A stretch of DNA of 64,000 nt, from positions 66,882,157 to 66,946,156 of the forward strand of contig CAMTDV010000028.1 of assembly GCA_947069175.1 (NCBI GenBank), read 5' to 3'. Source of the stretch: Scalesia atractyloides. Its lineage: Eukaryota; Streptophyta; Magnoliopsida; Asterales; Asteraceae. Under the pieces are notes generated by a model. That model was not told the origin of the DNA and made no database searches. It saw nothing but the letters and a program-made list of their open reading frames with translations. Positions within the stretch are counted from its first letter, which is position 1. Every line of letters starts with the position of its first letter. This document shows positions 22,082 to 33,880 of this stretch, one piece after another. The position numbers were made by a program, and so were the translations under genes.

Positions 22082-24690
22082 CTAGGTAGTTCTAATTTGA
22101 TGCGACGCAAGAACCTGTAAATCTTCGTCGTGAAAGCTAACCAGATCCACCACATCGTTCACCCTGAACGCATTCTCTTTGGTCACAATAGCAACACTTC
22201 CGACTTTAGGATCGTATAACCAAAAGTTGAAGTTCTTCAGAATTCCCCTAGGAAAGGTAGGAGTAACTGGGATAACTAATTCTTTATTGGTTGGCGGCCA
22301 CATTACCGATTTGAACCTCTTGCCCGTGTGCGCATCGCAAACTCCCTTAGCCACTCTCAAATACGGTTCAGCAGTCTTCATATTCTTAAATCCACTCCTA
22401 ACCTCACGTTCAAGCTTCCTAAAGAATCTCCACCCCGGTCCACGCTCTGTAGTGTCATCATCAGTGTATGGAGCTCTCAAAAGATCAGTCAACGCAAGTT
22501 TAGTCCACGTCTCGAATTACGACTCTTTCGAATAGTATTCACGGTTCCATCCTGGCGCACGATAATCCACATATTTTTAACATGATCATACGTCCAGCTA
22601 AGCACCTTCGACTTGTTTCCCACCTTACTATAATACTTCACCCCAACACCATCACATATCTCTCGGACTGATTGGTTGGATCCTTCAGCTGAAAATTCTC
22701 GTCCAGTGGATTAACGTTAACATTCTTCATTAAGACCATTTGCTTCTTCTTCTTCTGATCAGCAGCACGTTTCTGACTAGCGGTAAACTTTTTGCGTGGA
22801 TCACTCATATAATCATCTAGACCTGCTTGACGTTCGGCTGCCAACTGCGCAGCTGCAAATCTCTGTTCTTCAGTTTCTTCAACCATTCGCTGTTGTGCCG
22901 CACGATGTCTAGTTTCAACGTTCATCGGGTCATCGGTAGGATCACTAAACTCCCTTCCAAACTTGTTTTCCAGCGTGCCCCTTAAATCAAACACAAGTGT
23001 CATAAGCATCATGACATCTCCCTGCAGCTGATCAATAGTTTGATCTCGAACGTCTAAACGATTCTGCAGAGAGGCAATCTGAGCATCCTTTAAAATAACC
23101 TCTTGTTCCAACACAACCACCTGTTTCTTCAAATCAACTACATCCACCTCTGTATCATCGTCATCACTGTCCAATCCGCCGAACTCAAATGCCCTTTTCT
23201 CTGATCTTCGCACATAATCTTCAGCAACATCATCAGTATAACCAACTCCACTACACCAGCTTCCGAGCCACCAACACCTGACGAACTGCCTCCAAACTCC
23301 ATCATTTGTAGAACCGTGTCAGTAGGAATCGACACAACTGTAGACTGTGTAATGATAGGAGCGCTTTGCTGTGCAGATGAAATAGGTGTGTCAACCATCA
23401 ACGTATAAGCAACAGATTCAGCAACGGTAACCTCAGCAACAGTGAAAACAACGGGAGCTTTAGATGTACTAGATGGAATGCTCGGCCCAGTTCTTCGCCT
23501 TTTGATCAATGGTACCTCATCTTCTTCGTCTTCGTCATCTTCTTCAATCTGAACGTTTGGAGCAGTAATAGATGGAATGTCGAGTGGAGGATCACCCTGT
23601 TTCTCTTAGATATCTTTCAAGTGAGCGATCAAGGCTTCTTAGTTCTCAGACGACAACTCTGGTAAAGCAGGAGTCAAAGTGGCATTGAACTCATCGAGAT
23701 TGTCAAGGAAAGCTTGGTCAACATCAGCTTCATCATCAGTGGCTAAATCCTCTACCTCCATCTCCTTTTCTTTGGCAGATATGTCGTGTTCTTCGGCCAC
23801 TATAGCGTTTACTGAAGACGGAGGAGGTGGTGGAACATTCAAACCAACAACTTCAGAAAACTTCCCGAATTTCTTCAAAGCAAACGACCTACAAACATTG
23901 TCTTGGACGTAGAGTGGTTCTTCTTCATTGCGGCAAAAAGAGTAGGCCCCATCGGCTTCATATTAAGCAGCTTAGCATCTGTAGCATCTTTCGCCAAATC
24001 AGGATAACGGGCATCTAGTATGAGCTGGACAAAACGTGGGTATAACAGGAACATCCGCTTGTTGGACTGCTCTAAGATTTTCTTCAAGTTATCGAAGATA
24101 TAACCAGAATAGTTATACTTCCAGTCCATGACTAACGCAACTATCGCATATGTCTGGGCTTGATTTGGCTGATCCAGACCGCCCTTGTTTTCCGACACAC
24201 ACTGCATGAACATGTGAATGAGCAACCGCCAGTAAGCCGGAAACATTTTCTTCAACAGTGGCGGATAAGAACCTTCATATCCCATCTCCATAAGCACAGC
24301 AGCACCTTTTCTTTGGCATAAGTGGTTGGATCACTGAAAGTGTCGGTAAGCTGTAGCACCTCTCTCACACATGCCTCGTTTACCACTATCTCTTTCCCTT
24401 GAATCTGCAACGAATAAATGGTCTACCATCTTCACCCCTCGGATGAATACGTGCTCTTTTCCAAAATGAATGGACTAGATCTCTATATATCAATGGGTTA
24501 GCACGGAGGGCATATGCAATCTTGCAAGCATTGAGCCCCACTATCATAGCCTGAAACTCATGGAAGAACTCTGCTGGTGGGTCTGAGAGATACCCGACCT
24601 GGTTGTGGAATTGCTCCTCAACCAGCATCACCGCGTCAAATGCTACTTCAACCATATCTATCAAAAGTATCAACCAAGTTAAATTCAACT
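22082..24690 (-). pseudogene. Copia-2 additional ORF of unknown function
   Basis: A roughly 870-residue reading in several frames between pol and the 3' LTR. In order it has an N-terminal region (DLVHSFWKRARIH, near 24460), a middle block (MFLLYPRFVQLILDARYP near 24040), an acidic and proline-rich stretch (23640-23880), a basic KRRRTG patch and a predicted coiled coil (VVDLKKQVVVLEQEVILKDA, about 23050-23140). An Ala/Glu/Arg-rich helix and a C-terminal domain ending at 22082-22084 (NDVVDLVSFHDEDLQVLASH) follow. At least four frame breaks (near 24300, 23880, 23250 and 22600) and a TAG near 23638 kill it. Proteins of this kind are, from memory, common 'hypothetical' entries linked to Asteraceae retroelements. 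I see no membrane segment that would support an envelope role. Confidence 0.65.
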
Positions 24691-24818
24691 AACGGAAGTT
24701 AACAGAGTTTACCAATATAGCAGTTAAAAACTAACTAGATAGGTTAAACAGAAGTCAAGGTTCAAATTAATTCGAGTTCAATTAATTAAGGGGTCAACAG
24801 TTGAAAAGGTTCAAAACT

Positions 24819-25450
24819 TCACATCCGGATTACTGATAGTTCAAAATGAATCCAGATGAACCCTTTCATCAATCCGGATTGAAGAAGGTCAAACAACATG
24901 GTCAAGGATGCAATCCGGATTTTTATTGTGTCTCGGATGGATAGGCATTCCGGATGAAGATCCAATCCGAAATGAAACCCGAGTTCATCATTTCGGATGG
25001 ATACCAATCCGAAATGTAATCCGAAATGCCTAAGAACTTGAAGATCAATCTGGGATAAAATCTGAAATGCATTAAATATTCATAATTTTAATCCGCAATG
25101 CATGTGTTTAATGCAGTTATACCTAATCCGAATTAAACTATCCGAGATGCACAGTTCGTGAAAGAGAGAAAATCATAGAAGAAAACACTATTTTGGAATT
25201 TGATAATCCGAAATGAAATCAGAGATGCCAATATATATTTCCAAAATGGGCTTGGGCCTGGGATTTTGAATCCGAATTGGGCTTGTGACTGGCCCAATCC
25301 GAAACAGTAACACATTGGGCCTGTCCGGAAAAGTCCAAATGGGCCTTTACGGAAAAGCCCAATCCAGAACAGTAACCCTTTGGGCCCAAAGAAGCCCAAT
25401 TCGGAACAGTAACAGGAGTTTCCAGTTTTCAGACTTTAAACCAATTTCAT
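24819..25450 (-). repeat. ATCCGAAATG-type repeats downstream of copia-2 pol
   Basis: Dispersed copies of AATCCGAAATG, ATCCGGAT and CCGAATTGGGC over about 630 bp, related to the leader repeats of both copia elements. The ORFs here are incidental. Confidence 0.7.
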
Positions 25451-26470
25451 TAGGCTGGCCCAAATCCCAAAGCACACTGGGCCAGTCCAATATCTCTTGA
25501 CAGAAACCATCATACCAAAATTCATCAAGTAAACTAACCAAGCATCCAACCATCTTTTAACATTTCACAAGGAGAACTAATTAAGACAGACATAAACATT
25601 TAACACATCCTTGCTAAGGGATCAAATCGTTTCAAAAGCTAACTAAGGAACAATTTTCAGTATGACCAGGTTTTGTTGGTCTAAGCGATTGTCAATATAC
25701 TTGTCCACTTAAATCTAAAACTAAACCCTTGTAGTTAAGGCATTATGATACGCTTAAGGTAATATTATACTAAGATACTCGTGTGTCCCATACCATAACA
25801 TACCCCCGTGATCAAGGTAAACACAACAATTCATCATAGCAGGTGAGTATACCGTGGTCATCCTTTATATTTTATAACATCAAGCTATTGGTGAACAGGT
25901 CAATGCTTCCGTACAACAGAGAGACCAATAATGACTGACAAGGGTTAGGCAAATACCTTATGAGGTACGTAAGAACTTATGAAGAAACTTCTGTTCTCTT
26001 AGGTTTTGGCCTTTCCATTTTGGCTCTTTTACAAATATATCCTGACTGTGCCTAGGTCTGCATATAATCTGGATGCAACAGAAGGGCAGTCAAGATATCC
26101 CCGGATGACTGAACAACATAAAGACCCAAAACCTCAGATGTTGGCTATCTATCAACGCAAGATTTAAGACCATAAAATCATACGCCTACAGTAAGTGACC
26201 CACTGAGTACATAGTTTGTTATGTTTATATCATTTGACTTTTCCCAACCGGTTGAGTTTTAGACCTACCGACACATCACTTTCGATCCAAATCTTTTTCG
26301 CTTCTACACCTTACATGTGTTAGTCAGACATTTTATCACGAAAAAGTATTTCATTTCCCTATCCTTGCAAAACCTGTTTTTTTAATAACTTTTCTTTTTT
26401 TTTAGATTTCTCCCCCTAAATTTGTGCATACATATGAACAAATTTATGAAGCAATGAAAAGAAATTAAGA
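25451..26470 (-). other. Copia-2 non-coding block shared with copia-1
   Basis: No gene. About 25680-26270 resembles 14520-15130 in copia-1 (shared CATACCCCCG, GTGAGTATACCG and ATCTATCAACGCAAGATTTA). A second polypurine-like CTCCCCCTAAA lies near 26410. Confidence 0.65.
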
Positions 26471-26474
26471 ACAG

Positions 26475-26738
26475 TAAACAAAACACAAAGACAGAGGATG
26501 CCTAGGTAGAAAACTAGAATCATTTTGAGAAGATCCAGAAGCACTTGAAAACGCGCGTTGCTAACGGGTTTTGTGAACAAATCCGCCACATTTTCATCAG
26601 TGTGGATTTGCTCAAGCTTGACGAGACCCTTTTCATAGCAATCACGGATAAAATGAACTTTAATGTTTATGTGCTTGGTTTTGGAGTGAAAAACAGGGTT
26701 TTTAACTATTTAGATCACGACATCATTAGATATTAAAT
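26475..26738 (-). pseudogene. Copia-2 RNase H C-terminus
   Basis: The minus strand reads IVKNPVFHSKTKHINIKVHF, then DCYEKGLVKLEQIHTDENVADLFTKPVS. This is the characteristic end of copia RNase H, which degrades the RNA strand during reverse transcription. An in-frame TAA replaces the usual Cys codon two residues before IVKNP (about 26714-26716). Only the last 80 or so residues survive. The remainder of pol is cut off at about 26722-26738 by the truncated Tekay-3 LTR. Confidence 0.85.
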
Positions 26739-27452
26739 AAAGCACACGTGAACAATAATGGAACATTTAGAGGCACGCGTTGCTCTACTCGTCTCTCACG
26801 AGGAACTGATGGGCCTAATGAATGAATTGCGTAAACATGATAATATGAATGACACAACTACAAACAATATAAACTCAATGATACACACATGAACAATAAT
26901 GGATTGCTTTTGAGGCACGCGTTGTTTAACTCGTCTCCCACGAGGAACTGATGGGCTTAATGAATGAATTTCATATAATTTGACAAAATGAAATAAGTAA
27001 TCACAACAATATAAACAATCTAAGTTTACATCACGATATGGTATGGCACAAGTTTAAATAAACGAGTTAATTAATTTGTGACACATGACACACCCTAAAA
27101 CGTGTAATTAAAAAGGGGAGTTGTAAGATCCACTCATAGTGGGTGCGTTCGGTTGATGATGTTGAATGCACGCGAAGTGGTTTTAACCACAAGTGAGATT
27201 AACCTAGATAAATCGCATTATGGTTCGGTAAGTAAACGGATTTTATTAATCTATTTTAATAGGATTATTGGGTGTATTTTTGTGAGTTTAAGGCTATTTT
27301 CTAACCTTAAAAATGTTATTTTTAAGTACTTTAATTGATTTTTAAATAAAATAAATAAATACAAATAATAAAAAAATTTGACTTTTTTTGACCGTTGACC
27401 GTTGACCTTGACTGTTGACCTTGACCCTTGACCGGTTCTTATGCGTTTATAT

Positions 27453-28045
27453 GTGCGCTGAGTGAGGCTCGAACCCGAGACCTCCCGTACGCGTGCACGC
27501 AGCTCTAACAACTGAGCTACGTGTCTAACCCGAAATATTTATGTTTTTAATTACATTTATATATTAATTAGGTTAAACAGAAAATCCTTTATTTTTTAAA
27601 AAACGATTTTAAATCAAAGAATCGGTGCGCTCAACAGGTCTCGAACCCGGGACCTGTGGCTTATACTAACACACAGTCCACCGCTGGACTGTGTGTCCAA
27701 CTTGTTAACTTAACTGATTTTTATTATACTTAAACACAAACTAATTATTTTTATTTCTGACTTATTTAAAAAGGTAAATAATTGTCCGGGTCGATGCAGA
27801 AGACCAGACTCGAACTCGTGCGCTTTGATTAAACATACACACAGTCCACCACTGGACTGTGTGTCTAACTTGGTTATTATTCCGATTATTAATATACTTA
27901 ACATATAACAGCGTGACTCCGGTTCGGTTAACAACAAAAAAAAACGTTTTTATTAAGGCAGCGTGTGTGGAACAAGATTCGAACTCGAGACGTTAGTGTG
28001 TTTAATGTGCACACAGTCCACCGCTGGACTGTGTGTCTAACCCGA
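27453..28045 (-). other. Four tandem tRNA-like modules in Tekay-3 3' LTR
   Basis: At 27453-27532, 27623-27703, 27790-27871 and 27959-28045 on the minus strand, about 170 bp apart. The first keeps a tRNA-like D-arm (TAGCTCAGTTGTTAGAGC). The other three contain the long hairpin with stem ACACACAGTCCA. B-box matches such as GGGTTCGAGCC are present in the first two. Confidence 0.7.
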
Positions 28046-28477
28046 GTTATTTCTTGATTTAAATTATACTTATATGTTCCGTAACTTCATCTTCTTCGTT
28101 GTGTTATAACCAGAAGTGATGACTGACTGGTTCGAAGTGTTTATTCAGGTTTCTTTAGCGTTTTATGATTAATTACAGATGAGATATAAATAAAAAGAAA
28201 GGAAATTAGGCGTGAGGTATACCGACTGGCTTCCTCTGTTTTTCCGGCGTAACTCCGGCGACAGCAATCACTTCCGGCGACGAGTGTCTTGCAGTAGAGA
28301 GTCTTCAGAAAGCTTACAAAGTATGTGGGTGACTTCGGTATAAGTTCAGAGGGTTTAGTTAGGCTCAGAAATGAAGAACCCGGTTTTCCGGCGATTTGCA
28401 GGTGATTTCCGGCGAGTGAGTTTTCGCCGAGAAAGGGTGCGGTTTTGAGCGAAAAGGTTTGCAGAGGTTCGAGGGGG

Positions 28478-28486
28478 TATTTATAG
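28478..28486 (-). promoter_or_regulatory. TATA box of Tekay-3 3' LTR
   Basis: The minus strand has CTATAAATA within CCCTATAAATACCCCC, about 525 bp into the LTR in sense direction. The four tRNA-like modules lie downstream, so they would be part of the transcript. Confidence 0.7.
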
Positions 28487-28742
28487 GGCAAGTCGTCGAT
28501 GGATTTGGTCCGATTTCCGACTTGATTCATCGGTTATAATTTCTCCGGCGGTTATAGATGGTGTCGCGGACTCAGACGTCGGTTATAACCGATGTAGCGT
28601 TTAAGTTTTACGTTATAACTGAAGATGTCGTTAATTCTTGGCGAGATCGCCGGGATTTCCGACGACTGCATTTGGGCGCCGGTTTTGAATTCGGAAACTC
28701 ATGATATGAATTAAATGATCCTAATATTTAACAAGTAGCATC

Positions 28743-28823
28743 AGTGGCGCAGTGGTTCAAGTGTTGTGTGTTAAGTTGTTTGATGAACCGGTTACTGACC
28801 CGGGTTCGAAACCCGGCAGAACC
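28743..28823 (+). other. Antisense tRNA-like unit with T-run, Tekay-3 3' LTR
   Basis: A-box-like TGGCGCAGTGG and B box GGGTTCGAAAC. The T arm is perfect: stem CCGGG/CCCGG around the 7-nt loop TTCGAAA. TTTTT begins about 8 nt after the module. Confidence 0.65.
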
Positions 28824-29007
28824 AAACTATTTTTATTTTCTTATTTTTGACAGTTTTTCAAAAACGAACTATATATTCCCATATAATAATTAATTATGTA
28901 TCGTTTAAAATAATTTTGGGCATTAAATTTGCAACGAAATTTTTAACTGACTGTTCGGTTAATAAACGGAGCGGGTTTGGTAAAATCCGTTTTTGACAGA
29001 TGTTACA

Positions 29008-29022
29008 GTATCCCCTGCTTTT
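29008..29022 (-). other. Tekay-3 polypurine tract
   Basis: The minus strand reads AAAAAGCAGGGGATAC beside the LTR. The conserved ATTTCGGGACGAAAT is also kept, but the chromodomain that normally precedes it is gone. Confidence 0.85.
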
Positions 29023-29059
29023 TAGAAATTTCGTCCCGAAATTTAAATAGTGATATATT

Positions 29060-30735
29060 TGACTAAAAGAATGATGGTGTTTAGTTTTGACAGTTACATA
29101 TTTAGAAAAAGTAAGAGTTTTTAATTTTTTTGTTTGAGGCGGTAGCGTCCCTTGTAAGGGTTAAGTACCCTATTACAGGAATCGCTTTTTGTTGCCTACT
29201 GTAAAAGTATTGATAAGCAGAATTGATTTGCTAACTATGATATCATGCAAAAGAGTTTGGATATGTTTGGAAGGGTATGGTTATTCCTAAGGCAAAACTT
29301 CTAATACTACAACCTACATGGAACATAAATAAACATAACAGCTAATATTTGAACATAAATAAACACAACAGCTAATATCAGTAAGTTATGATTGGTTCTA
29401 TGACTATAGAACATAAATAACACAACAGCTAATATTTGAATCCACATTCTGATATCATATATGTTTGAATGGTGGCAGTTCCTCTCTCGTTTGTTATGAT
29501 GGAGAGGTTAGTTTATGTAGAAATGGAACACAATCAAATCTCTTTAAATAGCAAGATGATATAAATGTAACACAAAATTCAACCAAGGCAATACTAAATC
29601 CTATATGGAACTTCTCATAACCGTCTGATAATGCCTCTGATCCTTTGGCAAGAATACTTATATATAGGAAGTACCAGCGGCGTATCCACCATATTCTTGC
29701 CAAATTTTCATTGGTTTTATCCACAAGTTATGATTAGTTACCAAGAAACTACTAAATCCTATATAGAACTTCTCATAACCGTCTGACAATGCCTCTGATC
29801 CTTTGACAAGAATACTTATATATAGGAAGTACCAGCGGCGTATCCACCATATTCTTGTCAAATTTTCATTGGTTTTATCAGTAAATTATGATTAGTCCTA
29901 TATGACTCTACAACCAATACAACAAACATAAAATACTGAAATGAAAATGTCTGTGCGATCAAGGTTCAATCAAACGGAGCCGATCGTATTGCATGTACTG
30001 AAAATGAAATTGTCTGTGCGATCAAGGCTCAATCAAACGGAGCCGATCATATTGCATGTACTGAAAATAATAAACTTAATCTACAAACAGCCTATACATG
30101 GAACCTCTCATAACCGCCTGATAATACCTCCGATCATTTGACAAGAATACTTATATATAGGAAGTACCAGCGGCGTATCCACCATATTCTTGTCAAATTT
30201 TCATTGACTTTATCCACAAGTTATGGTTAGTTCTATGCGACTCTACTACAAACACAACAACCACAAAATACTGATAATGAAAATGTCTGTGCGATCAAGG
30301 CTCAATTAAACGGAGACGATCGTATTGCATGTACTGAATATGAAAATGTCTGCGCGCTCAAGGCTCACTCAAACGGAGCCGAGCGTATTGCATGTAATGA
30401 AAATGTAAAATGAACTGTGCGATCAAGGCTCAACCAAACGGAGCCGATCGTATGCGGGCACGCCAGGTTCAACCGCATAATAAAATGGGGAACAGGCTCA
30501 ACGCTCATAAATGGGGAGCAGGCGGCCTCGGCAATTGCATATACTGAAAATAATAAACAATAATTACTCTAACAGTCTACACATGGAACCTCCCATAACC
30601 GCCAGATAATGCTTCTGATCCTTTGACAAGAATACTTATATATAGGAAGTAGCGGCGTATCCACCGTATTCTCGTCAAAGTTTCATTGGCTTTATCCTTA
30701 AGTTATGTTTGGTTCTATGTGATAAAGAAAAACAT
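29060..30735 (-). repeat. Tekay-3 interior: repeats replacing pol
   Basis: No pol sequence. It contains four copies of a roughly 60-bp foldback (29644-29704, 29802-29862, 30137-30197, 30622-30679) and five GGCTC hairpins (29954-30455). The stretch at about 30420-30560 is closely similar to Tekay-2 LTR 1010-1150. It looks like LTR-derived DNA captured in place of pol. Confidence 0.75.
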
Positions 30736-30739
30736 AAAA

Positions 30740-31699
30740 CTAAACGATAGGAGTTGAATCTGGATCTTCGGTGAAGAGGACTAGTTGGGTATCTTCGTTT
30801 GGGCCGTCATTATCTTCGACAGGATTGGCGTTGATATTGAAGACTCTTCCTCTTGCTGGTGGCCTAGCGGTTGGATTTTCTTGGTTTACTTGGTTAACTG
30901 GGTTTGATTGGGCTTGAGTGTTGATGACGTTAACCAATTGAGGGCATGTGTTTCTAAAGTGGGTATGGTCGCCACAATTGAAACAAGCTCGAACATATGG
31001 GAACATGGGGTATTGGGGTTGATGATAAGTTTGGGCCATGTTTTGAGTAGGGGAAGAGGTTTGGTTTTGAAAGGTGCGACAAACCTTGCTCAAATGACCA
31101 TAGCGTCCACAAGTTGTACATAGTCGACAAGGTAAGGTAAGGGGATGGTGATAAAAACAGTTGTTGCATTGAGGGTGAGGTCCAAGATATGGTTTCTTAT
31201 TTGGGTAGGTTGAGTTGGGTGCCACTTGGGTGATTGGGATAGCTTGGATAGGTATGGCGTGTGAAATTGGTTGATTCTGTTGGATAGCAGCAAAAAGTTG
31301 CCCGTCTCTTTTTCTCTTAGAAGTGGGTTGAGAAGGGGGTTCGGTTTGGGTGGAGTCGGAGGTTTCAGTCGATTCTTTGTCCTTCTTCTTCTCCTCCTTG
31401 AAGTCTTTGTTTCGGATTCGGTTCTCGGTAAGCTCTGTTGCTAACTCCATTGTCGCTTCCAAAGTTGCAGGCGAGGTACTTATTACAGGGTCTTGAATCT
31501 TTGACGGAAGACCACGAATGTAGTGCTCGATCAAACGGTAGAGGCGAGTGAACATGTTGGGAACCATTTGATGTAACTCGAGGAATCTTTTGTTGTACGT
31601 GGTGTAGTCGCCTTCCTTTTGCTTCAACGAATAAAATTCATCTTCTAATTTCTTGATTTCACTCCTTGGGCAAAATCGTCTGGTCATGATTTCCTTCAA
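30740..31699 (-). pseudogene. Tekay-3 Gag, main part
   Basis: A 319-residue frame with the end of the Gag core ([20 protein letters not shown], then [19 protein letters not shown]), a lysine-rich linker and two intact CCHC knuckles (CTTCGRYGHLSKVC and CFNCGDHTHFRNTC). It ends at the place where the protease should begin, with the tail TQLVLFTEDPDSTPIV unlike any protease. Compared with Tekay-2, the second knuckle keeps all its Cys residues. The N-terminal part is in another frame (31700-32060). Gag alone could support movement only with enzymes supplied by other elements. Confidence 0.85.
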
Positions 31700-32060
31700 C
31701 TCGTTCCAAGTAGGTCATAGCATCTTCCACACCTCGTTTGGCCTTCTCTGTATTCCACCAAGTAAGTGCTATCCCATATAAACGACCGGTAGCATATCGC
31801 ACTTTGCGATCGTCAGGGCAATCGCAATTTAGAAAGGTGTTCTCCGTTTCTTCAAACCAATGGAGGAGAGCAGTGACGCCTTCAGTCCCTTTGTATTTTG
31901 GAGGGTCGCATGATTTGAAAAGCTTGTAGGTGCATTTAGTGGTATTTGAGGTTGATAATGTTTTGGTTTTCTTGATTGACAGGATTAGCGGTGAGTGCTT
32001 GTTGTACTTGGATTACAATGTTGGGTATTACGGCAGCCATTTGTTGAGCGATTTGGGATC
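31700..32060 (-). pseudogene. Tekay-3 Gag N-terminus, degraded
   Basis: The minus strand includes MAAVIPNIVIQVQQALTANP near 32040, then a stop after NIINLKYH, and further Gag-like segments around 31800-31900. A one-base shift near 31712 (between MTY and TWNELKEIM) separates it from the main frame. Confidence 0.75.
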
Positions 32061-32074
32061 ATGGGTCGCATTAG

Positions 32075-32774
32075 GAATGAACATTCATAAAATAATTATA
32101 GAAAAATAAATCTACTACATCCATAGGATGTCTTGGGCTTTGCTCGCCATTAGGCCCTACATGCCGCCATACTTCACCCTTGTAATCATGTGGGCCCCCA
32201 TGAATACCGGTTCTTCATATGGTTCGCACGGGTTTGCCAGGTTGCATACACTAAAACCCGGAGAAAATCGAGAAATATGTATACAACGTGTGATATTCGG
32301 AATGTGTCCAGGTGTAGACACGGTGACACCTCAAAGTGGGGTTAGTTCGAACGACGTTTGGTGTGGCATGCTTTGGCCTAATAGGTCCTTCGTACTCTCA
32401 TCGTTGGTCCCCAGGTAGGCAAACTGGTCCGTTATATTGGATTTATACGAATGCCAACCTAGACAGGACGTTCCGACTACCGGTACTTGTACCCTTCCAG
32501 TTACTACATGCCCGTCGCAGAACTTACTTTGATGAGATTTGAAAATTGCAACAAAATCTTTGAATAATGAGAGTATGAAAATAAATTGAATACATGAACA
32601 TCGATATATGTATAATGAATATGTATATAAGCATGTATGTTTGACTGTAAATGTAAACAAATATGAAACAAATAAATATCACAAGTTTGTATGTAACCGC
32701 CTAATCAATTAAAATTTAGGCAGACTATAGTATAGGCTCTAAGGGTCTAATAACCTATCCTATATCCCTATAGT
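32075..32774 (-). other. Tekay-3 untranslated leader
   Basis: Non-coding. The stretch at about 32335-32515 is well conserved with the Tekay-2 leader (about 8130-8310), including CTGGAAGGGTAC and CGGTAGTCGGAACGTCC in sense. Confidence 0.75.
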
Positions 32775-32790
32775 CATGGCTCTGATACCA
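32775..32790 (-). other. Tekay-3 primer-binding site (tRNA-iMet)
   Basis: The minus strand reads TGGTATCAGAGCCATG, identical to Tekay-2. Confidence 0.95.
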
Positions 32791-33880
32791 ATCTGTCACA
32801 CCCCGACCCGCAGCGGAAAAGGTGATCGGGGCATGATTGGGTTATCATCAAAGCTCATGACATTTATTATGCGTTTCATATTCATTAATACAATTTAATG
32901 GAAACTTACAATAAATATTACAACATGTTATAACTATCAATCTAAGCCTCTTTGATCTCTTCTAAGGCATTTCCTATGTTTTTCTTGCTTCAACCTGTTC
33001 ACCTGTATCATGTGTGAAAAGGTTTTTGGATCAACATAAAGTTGGCGAGTGAATCCTATGGAAAACATTTGAACAAGTTTATTTAATTGATTATGAAATA
33101 TGTGCACAACCAAACATGAGTAAAAATAGATGTAATCTTATTCAACAATCATTAGATATTAAATAAAGCACACGTGAACAATAATGGAACATTTAGAGGC
33201 ACGCGTTGCTCTACTCGTCTCTCACGAGGAACTGATGGGCCTAATGAATGAATTGCATAAACATGATAATATGAATGACACAACTACAAACAATATAAAC
33301 TCAATGATACACACATGAACAATAATGGATTGCTTTTGAGGCACGCGTTGTTCAACTCGTCTCCCACGAGGAACTGATGGGCTTAATGAATGAATTTCAT
33401 ATAATTTGACAAAATGAAATAAGTAATCACAACAATATAAACAATCTAAGTTTAGATCACGATATGGTATGGCACAAGTTTAAATAAACGAGTTAATTAA
33501 TTTGTGACACATGACACACCCCAAAACGTGTAATTAAAAAGGGGAGTTGTAAGATTCACTCATAGTGGGTGCGTTCGGTTGATGATGTTGAATGCACGCG
33601 AAGTGGTTTTAACCACAAGTGAGATTAACCTAGATAAATCGCATTATGGTTCGGTAAGTAAACGGATTTTATTAATCTATTTTAGTAGGATTGTTGGGTG
33701 TATTTTTGTGGGTTTAAGGCTATTTTCTAACCTTAAAAATGTTATTTTTAAGTATTTTTAATTGATTTTTAAATAAAATAAATAAATAAAAATAATAAAA
33801 AAATTTGACTTTTTTTGACCGTTGACCGTTGACCTTGACCGTTGACCTTGACCCTTGACCGGTTCTTATGCGTTTATATG

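Larger units (their letters stand above)
26722..29007 (-). repeat. Tekay-3 3' LTR, truncated
   Basis: 2286 bp matching 33148-35431. It begins in the middle of the LTR at ATCATTAGATATT and ends TGTTACA. It contains two roughly 140-bp copies of a unit around CACGAGGAACTGATGGGC (26770-26950). Confidence 0.9.

Noticed and set aside
22082..24690. Host gene reading of the copia-2 extra ORF
   Set aside because: It lies exactly between RNase H and the polypurine tract, in element sense, which fits an element-borne ORF better than a host gene.
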